From Hydractinia symbiolongicarpus (taxonomy: Eukaryota; Cnidaria; Hydrozoa; Anthoathecata; Hydractiniidae): a stretch of DNA of 64,000 nucleotides. A program made the translations under genes and the position numbers. Position 1 is the first letter of the stretch. Every line of letters begins with the position of its first letter. The stretch covers positions 14,592,501-14,656,500 of the forward strand of contig NC_079882.1 in NCBI RefSeq assembly GCF_029227915.1. Reading direction: 5' to 3'. The notes beneath the pieces are model-generated. The model saw only the letters and a program-made list of their open reading frames with translations, was not told where the DNA came from and searched no databases. Below, in pieces: positions 25,149-35,439 of the stretch.

Positions 25149-25946
25149 TGCATAGGCATCTGGAATGTTAACAGTTTCTCCATGCTCAGCAACATACCCA
25201 ATAATGCCAGTACCAATTGGTACGCTTATTTCCTCTTTAGCTTGGACCTCTTCAACATTAGAATCAGCATTGACGTCATATACCTTAGAAACTAACATTC
25301 GTTGCCCATGTGGGCCATAATCTTGAACTAAGAATAAAGAGCAACGGTCACCATCAGTAAGTATACTAACATTTTGAAGAATTTTATGACATAAACTTGT
25401 GATTTCTAAGTCATTTGCAATATCTCTGACAAGCTCCACTAAAAGAGCATGTTCATCTAGAACCTTTAATTCCTGCAATTCTTCTTTCGACTTGCGATGT
25501 CTTGAAGGTCTTGATAACGACCTTTCAAATGTGAGAAAGCTTGGTATGCCGTCATAGTGGCTTAAAATAGGCTTCAACAGTCCTCTGTCGATGAAGTCTG
25601 AAGATGATATTTTACGAACTGGTGTGCTGCAACCAGGTGGTGTACTGCTTGCAAGTAAAGGTGATGGATTTCTCATCATAGGTTCTGACGACCCAGAAGA
25701 AAAATAAGGTGAAGGAGAAGATGTACGACTTGGACGTGTTTTAGAACGCATTAATGTATCTAGTAAAAACTTATTAGCTTTACGCGAAAAATATGAGGCA
25801 ACAAATTCCTCGTGATTATCAAGCCAAGCTTCCACTCTATCTTCTGAAATATCGTCATCACTCATATTAGAGTTAATACTTAATTTCCGTGGAGCATCCT
25901 GAATCTCTTGTACATTCATGTTTTCTAAAGACGTATAGACATCCAC
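25149..25946 (-). CDS. PDE11-like cAMP/cGMP phosphodiesterase, coding exon 1
   Basis: First coding exon, 266 codons from the ATG at 25946 to the donor GTAAGT at 25148 (minus). The full order on the minus strand is 25946-25149, 8528-8439, (6425-6411), 5209-5132, 4929-4840, 849-712, 49-1. Residues 38-57 hold VEAWLDNHEEFVASYFSRKA, the N-terminal motif shared with PDE5/6/11. Residues 64-165 are Ser/Pro/Arg-rich and likely disordered; RKLS (20-23) and RKIS (111-114) fit protein kinase A sites. GAF-A starts near residue 170 (ELVRDIANDLEITSL; CSLFLVQ; GIIGYVAEHGETVNIPDAYA). The family hydrolyses both cAMP and cGMP in the cytosol. The true start could be further upstream only through an unseen exon. 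A short out-of-frame upstream ATG overlaps the start. Confidence 0.9.
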
Positions 25947-26884
25947 AACATTTATCTTGCAATCTCCTTACGGAATTATTTTAGCTCTGGTGACTAGCCA
26001 TATTTACTCGTTCACCAGTCTCCACCTCATTTTCAAAATAACAACTGTCTGGGCAAAGACCTCAGTGCTATTATACACCAAATTGGCAATCACACTAAGA
26101 AATAGAAACAAATTATATTGATGCACTGTCTACCACGATTCAATGCCTTGTTTTTGTGCTTGCGCGAAGAACCGCTTTGTGTCCACGCGCGACGTTGTAA
26201 ACGGCTTTAACTCGAAGCGCGATTATTAATGGCATTTACTTTGTCAACCAGATAAACGTTTAATGTTTTTATCATCTCTGCTCTCATACCTTAAAATATA
26301 TATATAATAAATATATATATAATATATATATAAACACGAAGTAATTTTAACACAAATTACAACAGAGTGCTCAATGTGTAACAGAGCAGTTATATTATTT
26401 TTATGTTTTGTTTTCAAGAAAAAACTACATTAATTTTGCTACTTAAAGTTTCATGCTTCTTAGCAATCTTCAGGCAAATGATACAAATTATACAAGTTGG
26501 TACTAACTAAAGTATAAACCTTTTAATTACGTGATAAAACGTAATAAAACAAATAAATACAAATAAATACATTGTTCGTTACAGTTCATTTCAACCATTT
26601 CAAAGTAAATTTGTTACGCCATTATCGAACAAAAGCCAACTTGGTTCACACATACTTTGTTGATTTGTGACACACACAAATTCGTAATGGCGGATTTGGG
26701 TTTTGGGCAAAAATTCGATTTTTCAATATATTTCATGCTGAGTTAACACACGGGCTGGCCTTCAGTTATATTTTGAGAGGCCTTGGCTACAGCAGGTATT
26801 TCTTAATCATGATGACATGATAGATAGATAGACGGACGGACGGACGGACGGATAAAGTGGAGCTCTACTGCATCGAGTTCGCTG
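25947..26884. other. upstream region of PDE11-like gene
   Basis: Holds the presumed 5' UTR and promoter of the minus-strand gene. A (TA)n-rich stretch lies at about 26290-26332, and TAGATAGATAGACGGACGGA-type tetranucleotide repeats at about 26820-26852. No TATA box or initiator can be assigned with confidence. Confidence 0.4.
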
Positions 26885-27620
26885 GAAAAAAGGCATGACA
26901 TTTAAAGAAGTTGCTGACATGTTAGTTATGTTCGTATTAATTACAGACAAGCATGTGTTATATTTGATGGCTACGATGACATAATACCAACAAATTCAAA
27001 TGAGCACTCCAGAAGGTTGAAATCTAAAGGATCATCCCAAAACAAGAGAATGAAGCTCCGTATTGTAAGGAACGGTTTCTGTCGAATGCTAACAACAAAA
27101 GTCAGTTAATTTCACTTTTATCAGATTTTCTCACAAGAGATGAGATGGTGGTGCATATATGTAGAGGTGACGCAGACAAGAAGATACTGTCAACAGCATT
27201 AGATTAGGCAAAACATTCCAATACAATTGTCATAGCTGATGACACAGATGTTGCAATTATGTTACTTTATCATTGAAAAGACAAACTCCTAGATATATAT
27301 TTTCTTCAAGAGCGAGAAAGAAAATATATATAAATATTGCGAAATGCTTTCCGATGGTATCATTGAACCAGCGAAGATAGCACCATCATAGAGAGAGTTG
27401 CATACTTTTATGGTTTACGAGTACACCTACAAATCTTTGAATGGAAAATCTTGGACGAAAGATGGAATTTGGATCCAACATCTTAGGGATGGAAGCTTGA
27501 CGATGATGAATTAGGACCAATACCAACAGACAAAGACGTATACCACCTAATATACTAAAAGTCATCCGATGTAATTGTAAATTTACTTTAGAGAACACAT
27601 GCGGAACCAACACTTTCTAT
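26885..27620 (+). pseudogene. decayed gene of an unnamed repeated cnidarian-type family
   Basis: Broken frames read VIFDGYDD (about 26958), DEMVVHICRGDADKKILSTA and TIVIADDTDVAIMLLYH (about 27145-27275), then LGPIPTDKDV, and ILKVIRCNCKFTLENTCGTN (about 27555-27615). The GDAD and DDTD acidic motifs are followed by a Cys-rich tail, in the order seen in a multicopy animal protein family whose function I do not know. Several stops and frameshifts are present. Confidence 0.5.
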
Positions 27621-27886
27621 GCATTATCTTTATTTTGCTTCGATGTTACTATTGCTTATTTTGAAAATATATCTTACATAAAATATGGCGTTTCTATATT
27701 TCTATATATAATCTCCTGCATTTTGTGAAGGCTTTCGAGAGCATTATTTCAGAACTTAAAGTATGTTTTAGCCAATCTAGGACGAAAGTTTAAAAATTTT
27801 CTTAGCCCGTCGGTCCCAACCGGTCGGGACTCCTTTAATACTGAATAATTTAGCCCCTCCACTTTTAAAATTGCTCCACCGGGAGT

Positions 27887-27985
27887 AGTAGTAGGGAGTG
27901 ATTATAGGTACTTTTCTTTCCTCATACACCTTTGTCCCCAAAAACCCAGCTTCCACCATTTCCACCACCACCTCCACCCAAAATC
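27887..27985. repeat. subterminal sequence shared with 57989-58100
   Basis: AGTAGTAGTAGGGAGTGATTATA ... CTCATACACCTTTGTCCC ... AAAACCCAGCTTCCACCATT ... CCACCACCTCCACCC matches 57989-58100 with scattered differences. At both sites a virus-like cassette lies beyond it; here a DIRS element intervenes. It is likely an end or flank of the same larger element. Confidence 0.6.
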
Positions 27986-28852
27986 GGTTTAAACTCACCC
28001 ATCGAAAACACCGGAATGCAGAAAGTACTAGTTCTTCAGAAATATGTAAAATGTACAAAACACAATTAAAAACATACAAAACCCTTACTAGCTATATACA
28101 TACAAGTGTAGCAATAAGTCTTAAAGCAAGCATAATAAAAATCTATACGTAATATAAAGGTACTATAAATATATACAGGCTCTATAATGGTGCTTATGAC
28201 TATGAGCTAAAAAAGTCCTTGTTAGGGATAAATGAACTAGGAGCAAGAATCTGTGTCACTGCAGGAAAAATCATATCTGAATGCGACTAGTAAAAGTTAA
28301 AAACACATGTAGAAGGGAGGGAGGCGGTCCTGAAAAGGCTGAAGAACTGAAAAGGAAGATGCTATGCACATGGCTCTTTTATACCACCTTGCAATGCATC
28401 ATGGAATGCCAAGGGGGATGTCCCTGAGCACATGGTGAAGTGAGACAACTTCAATGTGGGTCTGAAGGTTATCACTGGGGGAATTTAAACCCTTATAAAC
28501 ACAAGTATTTATAAGAACATTAAACTCACCCATCGAAAACACCGGAATGCAGAAAGTATTAGTTCTTCAGAAATATGTAAAATGTACAAAACACAATTAA
28601 AAACATACAAAACCCTTACTAGCTATATACATACAAGTGTAGCAATAAGTCTTAAAGCAAGAATAATAAAAATCTATACGTAATATAAAGGTACTATAAA
28701 TATATACAGGCTCTATAATGGTGCTTATGACTATGAGCTAAAAAGTCCTCGTTAGGGATAAATGAACTAGGAGCAAGAATCTGTGTCACTGCAGGAAAAA
28801 TCATATCTGAATGCGACTAGTAAAAGTGCCAATCCAAAGTGAATAAGAAGTG

Positions 28853-29890
28853 TTAGGAAATAGGAGGTAGGTGTGATGCCATAGCACGCTGGGCAGATAT
28901 TCGCTGAGATAAAGGCATATGGAGATATAAGAACATGGAATCTGACTTCCAGTCACCCAAAAGGGATATAACATCCAATGACACTCCAGCCTCCAGAGCA
29001 AAGGTAGCACCCCCACGACGGAACGAGTGGGTACCATATTGCTCAGGAGGAATGCCGATTTCTGAGAGGATCCGAGACATACAAGTCATAAAGGACTTAT
29101 ATGTGAAGACATTAGGTATGGTAGTTGAATCCCCTAACCAGCAAAATACTTGGGTGGTTTTAGGAGCCCCAGCCGTAAATGAAAATGCATGTTGTATAGC
29201 GGTTACTGGACAAAATATAGATTTGGGAGCAGCCAACAAAGGTACAGTAATAATACGCTGTCCTAGTTGAATGGTCTTGCTCCAGCGAACGGCTATGTAA
29301 ACAGTTGAGTTTGAAAAGGAGAAGTCTGACTTGGTAAACTGCCTCCCAGGATTAAAGGTATTACATGAAACTGGCAACAAATGTACCTTACGAAATAACC
29401 CAAAAAATGCAACTACACAAATAGCCCAAAATGAGGCATGGTAACTACAGTTAAGATTAAGGCGTGAACGGATCTGAACCAATAAATCTGGGGTAATAGG
29501 CAGACGAGGTCGAGGAGGGACTCCCAACACTCGTCTAATACCCTTGAGGACTGATGACAGTATCCAGTTCTCATTAAGCGGATTAGGAAACCCCATTTCC
29601 TTATGTAATAAACCAACGAACGAAATATACAAACGAAGTGACTGTGGCAGAAGAAACTTGGCAAGATGGGCTGCATATAAGCACAAAAAACTAGTAGTGG
29701 CCGGGACTAAAGGCACAGACAGCATGTAACAATATTTTTTATAAGTAGTAAGATATGTACGGTAGTTCTTCTTAGTACTCTCAGCATAATTAGCTTGACG
29801 AAAATATATGACATCATTCGACAAGGCCTGCACCATGCCAAGAGCATCTAGAATTGTAAAAAAAAAAATAAAAATAAAAAGGAGAACCAA
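28853..29890 (-). CDS. tyrosine recombinase of DIRS-type element
   Basis: An open frame of 345 codons; the first 20 or so residues are probably read-through of a T-rich tract. It starts near NDVIYFRQANYAESTKKNYR with a SAM-like core-binding domain (SFLCLYAAHLAKFLLPQSLR). The catalytic domain follows with Arg in FGLFRKVHLLPV, HSFRRGGA (His and Arg) and the nucleophile Tyr in MFLYLHMPLSQR. All four catalytic positions are present. In intact elements this enzyme inserts the circular DNA copy without target duplication. Confidence 0.88.
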   Translation of the reverse strand: MVLLFIFIFFFTILDALGMVQALSNDVIYFRQANYAESTKKNYRTYLTTYKKYCYMLSVPLVPATTSFLCLYAAHLAKFLLPQSLRLYISFVGLLHKEMGFPNPLNENWILSSVLKGIRRVLGVPPRPRLPITPDLLVQIRSRLNLNCSYHASFWAICVVAFFGLFRKVHLLPVSCNTFNPGRQFTKSDFSFSNSTVYIAVRWSKTIQLGQRIITVPLLAAPKSIFCPVTAIQHAFSFTAGAPKTTQVFCWLGDSTTIPNVFTYKSFMTCMSRILSEIGIPPEQYGTHSFRRGGATFALEAGVSLDVISLLGDWKSDSMFLYLHMPLSQRISAQRAMASHLPPIS

Positions 29891-29894
29891 TCAG

Positions 29895-30290
29895 CAAATG
29901 CTCTCCCCGGAACAGTGAGATCCGTAGAAACTTCATCATAAGAGGGTTTCGAGTAGTGCCCTTGTTTAGCATGCTGACAGCAGCCGTATTATCACAATAG
30001 ACATGGACCGTCTTATTGCGCCAAGCAGAAGCCCAGCGAGCAGCTGAGAGAACAACACACAATGCTTCCTTAAAATTGATGTGAAGGCAACTAAGTGATG
30101 GTGGTTCACGACAGGCGGGCAACGGGATCTCCTTCTGGTTTCCTCATCAACGACCGCAGCAGCTAGATCTGGTGTCTGTTCAGTGTCGGAGTGCTGAGGG
30201 GTAACTGTAGGAGTAACTAAGGTAGCCAGAAGGAACCATAGCCAATGTTGTTGGAGAAACATGACCAAAGGCAAATAAATTAATGAAGAT
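29895..30290 (-). pseudogene. truncated upstream ORF of the DIRS element (N-terminal piece fused to RNase H)
   Basis: The frame up to 30122 reads LHINFKEALCVVLSAARWAS and VYCDNTAAVSMLNKGTTRNP, an RNase H of the DIRS group (D in YCDNTAA). Just upstream, in another frame, TPQHSDTEQTPDLAAAVVDE resembles a start region. The whole reverse transcriptase that should lie between is absent, marking an internal deletion near 30110-30130. Confidence 0.7.
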
Positions 30291-30643
30291 ATATATAATA
30301 TAAAATGTAAGAGGCTTGAGACTGTAACATACGATAAGTGATTGCTGTGTACAACTGCTGAAAAGGCTGAAGAACTGAAAAGGAAGATGCTATGCACATG
30401 GCTCTTTTATACCACCTTGCAATGCATCATGGAATGCCAAGGGGGATGTCCCTGAGCACATGGTGAAGTGAGACAACTTCAATGTGGGTCTGAAGGTGTA
30501 TCACTGGGGGAATTTAAACCCTTATAAACACAAGTATTTATAAGAACAAAATCCGACGTCATCCGAAAATAAAATCCGATAAATACCGAATCCGATAATA
30601 CGCATGCGCAATAGCATATACTCATATTATACAGAATATGAGT

Positions 30644-30676
30644 AAGGGAAATTCCCCAATTATTCAATACTTGACC
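30644..30676 (+). promoter_or_regulatory. virus-like upstream motif, site A
   Basis: AAGGGAAATTCCCCAATTAT then TCAA, a 3-nt spacer and TTGACC. The first 24 nt are identical to 58582-58605. It starts 80 nt before the ATG at 30724. The preceding ACAGAATATGAGTAAGG is also shared with 58232-58247. Proposed promoter; the function is inference. Confidence 0.6.
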
Positions 30677-30723
30677 AAATCAAAAAATGTTCTGGTTGGA
30701 ATAAATGTACCTATAATAAAGGG

Positions 30724-31330
30724 ATGAATTTTTTCAAAAAGGCAATCAGTAACCTACATGATATAGTATCAGCACCAGTAGCGGCAACTCGCGAAGCTCT
30801 CGCTAACCGAATAAGGAGCGTGAAGGATACTGTTAGTTACTATTATAACAGGGTCAGGGATAAATTTTCAGGAACACCAACTCTCCACGATGAGGTTCAA
30901 AGGGTCACCATCGAAGATGAATACCAAGAAATTGAGGACCTCAAACACATGTTCGGGAAAGAATCTAAGCATGCCACCAATACTGATGTAATATCCATAA
31001 TATTTTTGATGATGACGCGGAAATGATAGAAGATGGAAACCGCATCAAAACATGGCGATTTAATAATAACCTTAACCAGCCATTGACGGAAGCCATCATG
31101 CGAAAAATCACACCACACGTAGACATGCGTGTGAAGGTGGTATACAGCTTTAGCTGCGAAATTTACCGATGCGGTGGAGATGTGGCCAACCACCACAAAA
31201 CAAAGAGCTCCGGGTCACTCTCAAGCATGGCTGAAATCGAGGCTTTTATGGATGAATGCGAGATGAAGGGCCTGGATCTGGAAGATGCCGAATTTTTGGA
31301 CGAAAGCCTACTTGCCACTACATAGAACGA
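30724..31330 (+). pseudogene. virus-like first gene: amphipathic N-terminus, unknown function
   Basis: Starts MNFFKKAISNLHDIVSAPVA, 74 nt after the ATTCCCC core of the upstream motif. The first 65 residues are amphipathic and basic/aromatic (RIRSVKDTVSYYYNRVRDKF). A frameshift near 31010 leads to KTWRFNNNLNQPLTEAIMRK and RVKVVYSFSCEIYRCGG. The layout resembles the gene at 47684-48292 (basic amphipathic start, then a T(W/F)R..F segment and a strand-rich region), though sequence identity is low. GC content is visibly above the flanks. Function unknown; it may be the N-terminal part of a larger replication-linked protein. Confidence 0.5.
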
Positions 31331-31359
31331 TCGAGACACCAGGAGCATATGAAGGTAAA

Positions 31360-31830
31360 ATAATATTCAAGCACGTTCAGATCAAGATAGTTTTTACAAG
31401 GGAACCCCTACTTGGATGTGGACCTTTGCCAGGCTGGTTGCGCATCAAGAGGTGCATTTATAGTTTTGACAGACGAAAGAACGGACAGCCTATGCTTTGT
31501 AAGGAATGTGATTTCCTGGGGTATATGCATGACCTTATCATGTCCAGGATTCACAGTGCCCTAAACCGTGACAGATAGATTTATTCCACCGAGTATCTGG
31601 GGTGCGGTATTTGCACTTTCATTGGTCATATCCAAGCCCAATTCAAAGACGGTATGAGCTGGGGCAACAGAGGGACCTGGGAATTCGGCCACAGAATCCT
31701 TATTAAATATAGAGATAATGGTGAATATCCAAGCGAAGAAGTTCAACTCGCACGACTCCATTACACCAACATGCAACCAATCTGGATCGCGGAGAATAAA
31801 AAGAAAGGTTGCCGATATATATCTGCTTAA
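31360..31830 (+). pseudogene. HNH-type endonuclease, large-virus/phage style, degraded
   Basis: The frame carries RIKRCIYSFDRRKNGQPM, LCKECDFLGYMHDLIMSRIH, an in-frame stop at 31576-31578, then STEYLGCGICTFIGHIQAQF, KDGMSWGNRGTWEFGHRILI and LARLHYTNMQPIWIAENKKK, ending at a stop near 31830. The order (paired Cys, YLGC, GM.W.N.G.W, H, LHYTN.QP, N..K) is that of HNH nucleases common in giant viruses and phages. The carboxylate usually just before the active-site His is replaced by Gly here. It follows the first gene after a frame change, so the two may once have been adjacent or fused. Confidence 0.65.
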
Positions 31831-31927
31831 AGTCGGTCGCGTTGAATAGGTTTTTTTTTCTTCACTTCGAGTAACTCCTCTTCAGTATGAGTCGGTAAAA
31901 ACAAGAACAAACTCATTTGCCTCATCC

Positions 31928-31954
31928 ATTCAGAAATGTTTATCATTTCTGAAT
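31928..31954. terminator. perfect 11-bp hairpin downstream of the HNH gene
   Basis: ATTCAGAAATG, loop TTTAT, CATTTCTGAAT. It lies about 100 bp after the HNH stop codon. In mimiviruses such palindromes mark transcript 3' ends; that role here is inference. Confidence 0.45.
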
Positions 31955-32404
31955 AATCAAGAGATTTTATGTATGATGAGCAAAAGACCTAACCGGTGAT
32001 GCGTGAATTTTCACACAGGTAATACTCAAGGTGATACTGAATAGCTATATACAAAGCTTGATATATAGTAAAATTGTGGGAGCAGGGCTTAGGTCCTGGC
32101 TGCAGGTTAGGGCGTGCACGGTTGAGGTACGTACTAGCTGGAGGCGGCCGTCTCGCCCCGGTGTCTTTCACGCTGTACCATGTCGGGAAAAATTGTGCCA
32201 AAGTGGCAGTCAAATGGCAGTGCTAGGAACGGCCTCTGAAAGTGCTCACTTAAAAATGTGGGTTTCGTGAATGCGTAGTACAAGCACGGCATTCTGTATA
32301 GAGTATAAAGAGCAAGTACGCTAAGCCTGCCAAGCAGGACAGCACTGAAAACACCTCGGATATGGAAAACCAAAGGCTCTGAGTGGTATACTCACAGAAT
32401 CAAA

Positions 32405-32442
32405 AACCCTCTGGGTTAAAAAAAAAATACACCCAGAGGGTT
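32405..32442. terminator. 12-bp hairpin with A-rich loop upstream of RPB1 fragment
   Basis: AACCCTCTGGGT and ACCCAGAGGGTT pair perfectly around a 14-nt loop that is mostly A. It stands out from the surrounding sequence. It could be a transcript 3' end signal of a gene lost from 31955-32400; that is inference. Confidence 0.45.
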
Positions 32443-32610
32443 CCCTTACGAGGGTTTTGTTTTAGAAATAAAATGCGAGATATACCTATGTCTCGCTGTA
32501 CTCCTGCCGTACACAAATATACAGCCCATGTGGTGGTAATCCATCACACTATCTGCCCTATTTTTTGCTTGACCTACACATTATATCAAATTCTTCATGG
32601 TATATCATGG

Positions 32611-34050
<1,440 letters not shown>

Positions 34051-34942
34051 ATATTTATTGAGTAGTACTATTCTATCATGAAATTTAAATTGCCATAATT
34101 TTCTTTCTATTTGATTAAAAGTTGTAACCTTTCATATATGGTGTACTTATAAGTTGTTTATTTCATATACCAAACGAATTTGTCTAAAATTTATTTAAAC
34201 GCTAAAAAATTAATACCATGTTAGAATAGTACTACTACATTAAATTGGCAATAAATTCTTACCCATAATCCCTTTCACACTCAGATTATATTTTTTGGGG
34301 TAAGTTTTAAATGTCCTTTAACACTACAATAAAGATTTGGAGTCTCTTTTGTTTTATTGTTATTATTTTTCAATTTGCCGAAAATTCAAGTAAAACATAT
34401 CTCAGCTTACTCGATGCTCAAAATCACGGAAGCAAGTTTCAACATTTCAGCGAAAATTCTTCCTACGTTGAAATATAGTAAAATAATTAAAAAATAATGT
34501 TGGAAATAGAAGTAACATGACTGCAGCTGTATAATGATAAACTTTTTTTTATATTATTTTTCCTTACAGGTACCTGCTGCGACGCATTTATCTCTAATGT
34601 TAGAATAATACTACTCAAAAAATCGAAAGTTTGTACAGTAATATTTCTCTGTTAAGCTATGCAATGGAGGTGTAGCTTATTTTGCAGATGAGTTCAGAGA
34701 CAGGAGAATAATCGACAATCTAAGTTACAATGCCACGTGACCAGCTAGCGCTATTTTGCGGCTACGTTCAAGCTCGACCCCAGCACCTTTTACCGTGGCG
34801 TCGAAAAGGCGCTGGCACAGGCTGGTCACGTGGGCATCAAATGAACCAGATTCTGGTTCATTTTTAATTTATGCAAATTCTGCATATTTACGATTTTGGC
34901 GATGGGCTGGGAAGATGTGGTACGTGTTTTCAAGCGGCTGAA

Positions 34943-35435
34943 TAATGTTTTCGAAATTTGAAATTTATTTTGAAACCAAAACAAGTTCAATGTTTCGAGT
35001 ATTTAGGAGAAGGACACCACGTTATAGCTGTTTTGCCTACTGGGTTTGGTAAATCGTTAATTTATCAACTTTTACCCGACTTTGTTCCAGAACGAAAGGC
35101 AGGCAATATTGTACTTGTTGTCTGTCCTTTAACATCAATTATTCAAGATCAGTTAGTAAATTTAAGTAAAGTAGGCATATAATGTGGTTTCTTACAACTC
35201 GAAGACCAAGCTAATAGCCAGAGATACGAACCCTTGTTTGAGGAAGATTTGAATGATGCATCAAATTCTGTTTTTAAAATTTCAAAAGCATTGTTGCAGG
35301 CAAATGTAAAATTTTATTTGCACATCCAGAATCACTGTTATCAGATCAGGGAAGGAAGATATTACGATCAAAAATTTATGAGGAAAATGTTGTGGCTTGT
35401 GTGATAGACGAGGCGCATTATGTGGAATTATGGTG
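34943..35435 (+). pseudogene. RecQ-like DEAH helicase fragment
   Basis: The frame from about 34958 reads LKPKQVQCFEYLGEGHHVIA, then VLPTGFGKSLIYQLLP (Walker A) and VVCPLTSIIQDQLVNL (motif Ia), as in RecQ helicases. A stop follows at about 35180. Further on, VACVIDEAHYVELW (about 35395-35435) is the Walker B DEAH box. The RecQ C-terminal zinc and winged-helix parts are not seen. RecQ-like helicases occur as passengers in some animal DNA transposons. Confidence 0.75.
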
Positions 35436-35439
35436 AGTA

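Larger units (their letters stand above)
27990..30547 (-). mobile_element. DIRS/Ngaro-type retrotransposon, split direct repeats, internally deleted
   Basis: Read on the minus strand the order is A1 (30547-30359), coding part, B1 (28827-28521), A2 (28520-28331), B2 (about 28297-27990). A1 and A2 are near identical (GCTGAAGAACTGAAAAGGAA ...), as are B1 and B2 (AAACTCACCCATCGAAAACA ...). This A1-ORF-B1-A2-B2 layout is diagnostic of tyrosine-recombinase retrotransposons. Only a short N-terminal stretch, an RNase H part and the recombinase remain; the reverse transcriptase is missing, so the copy needs help in trans to move. Confidence 0.88.

Noticed and set aside
32031-32373. Overlapping frames on both strands between HNH and RPB1 remnants
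   Set aside because: No recognisable motif in any frame. GC is higher than the flanks, so a lost viral gene is possible but cannot be supported.
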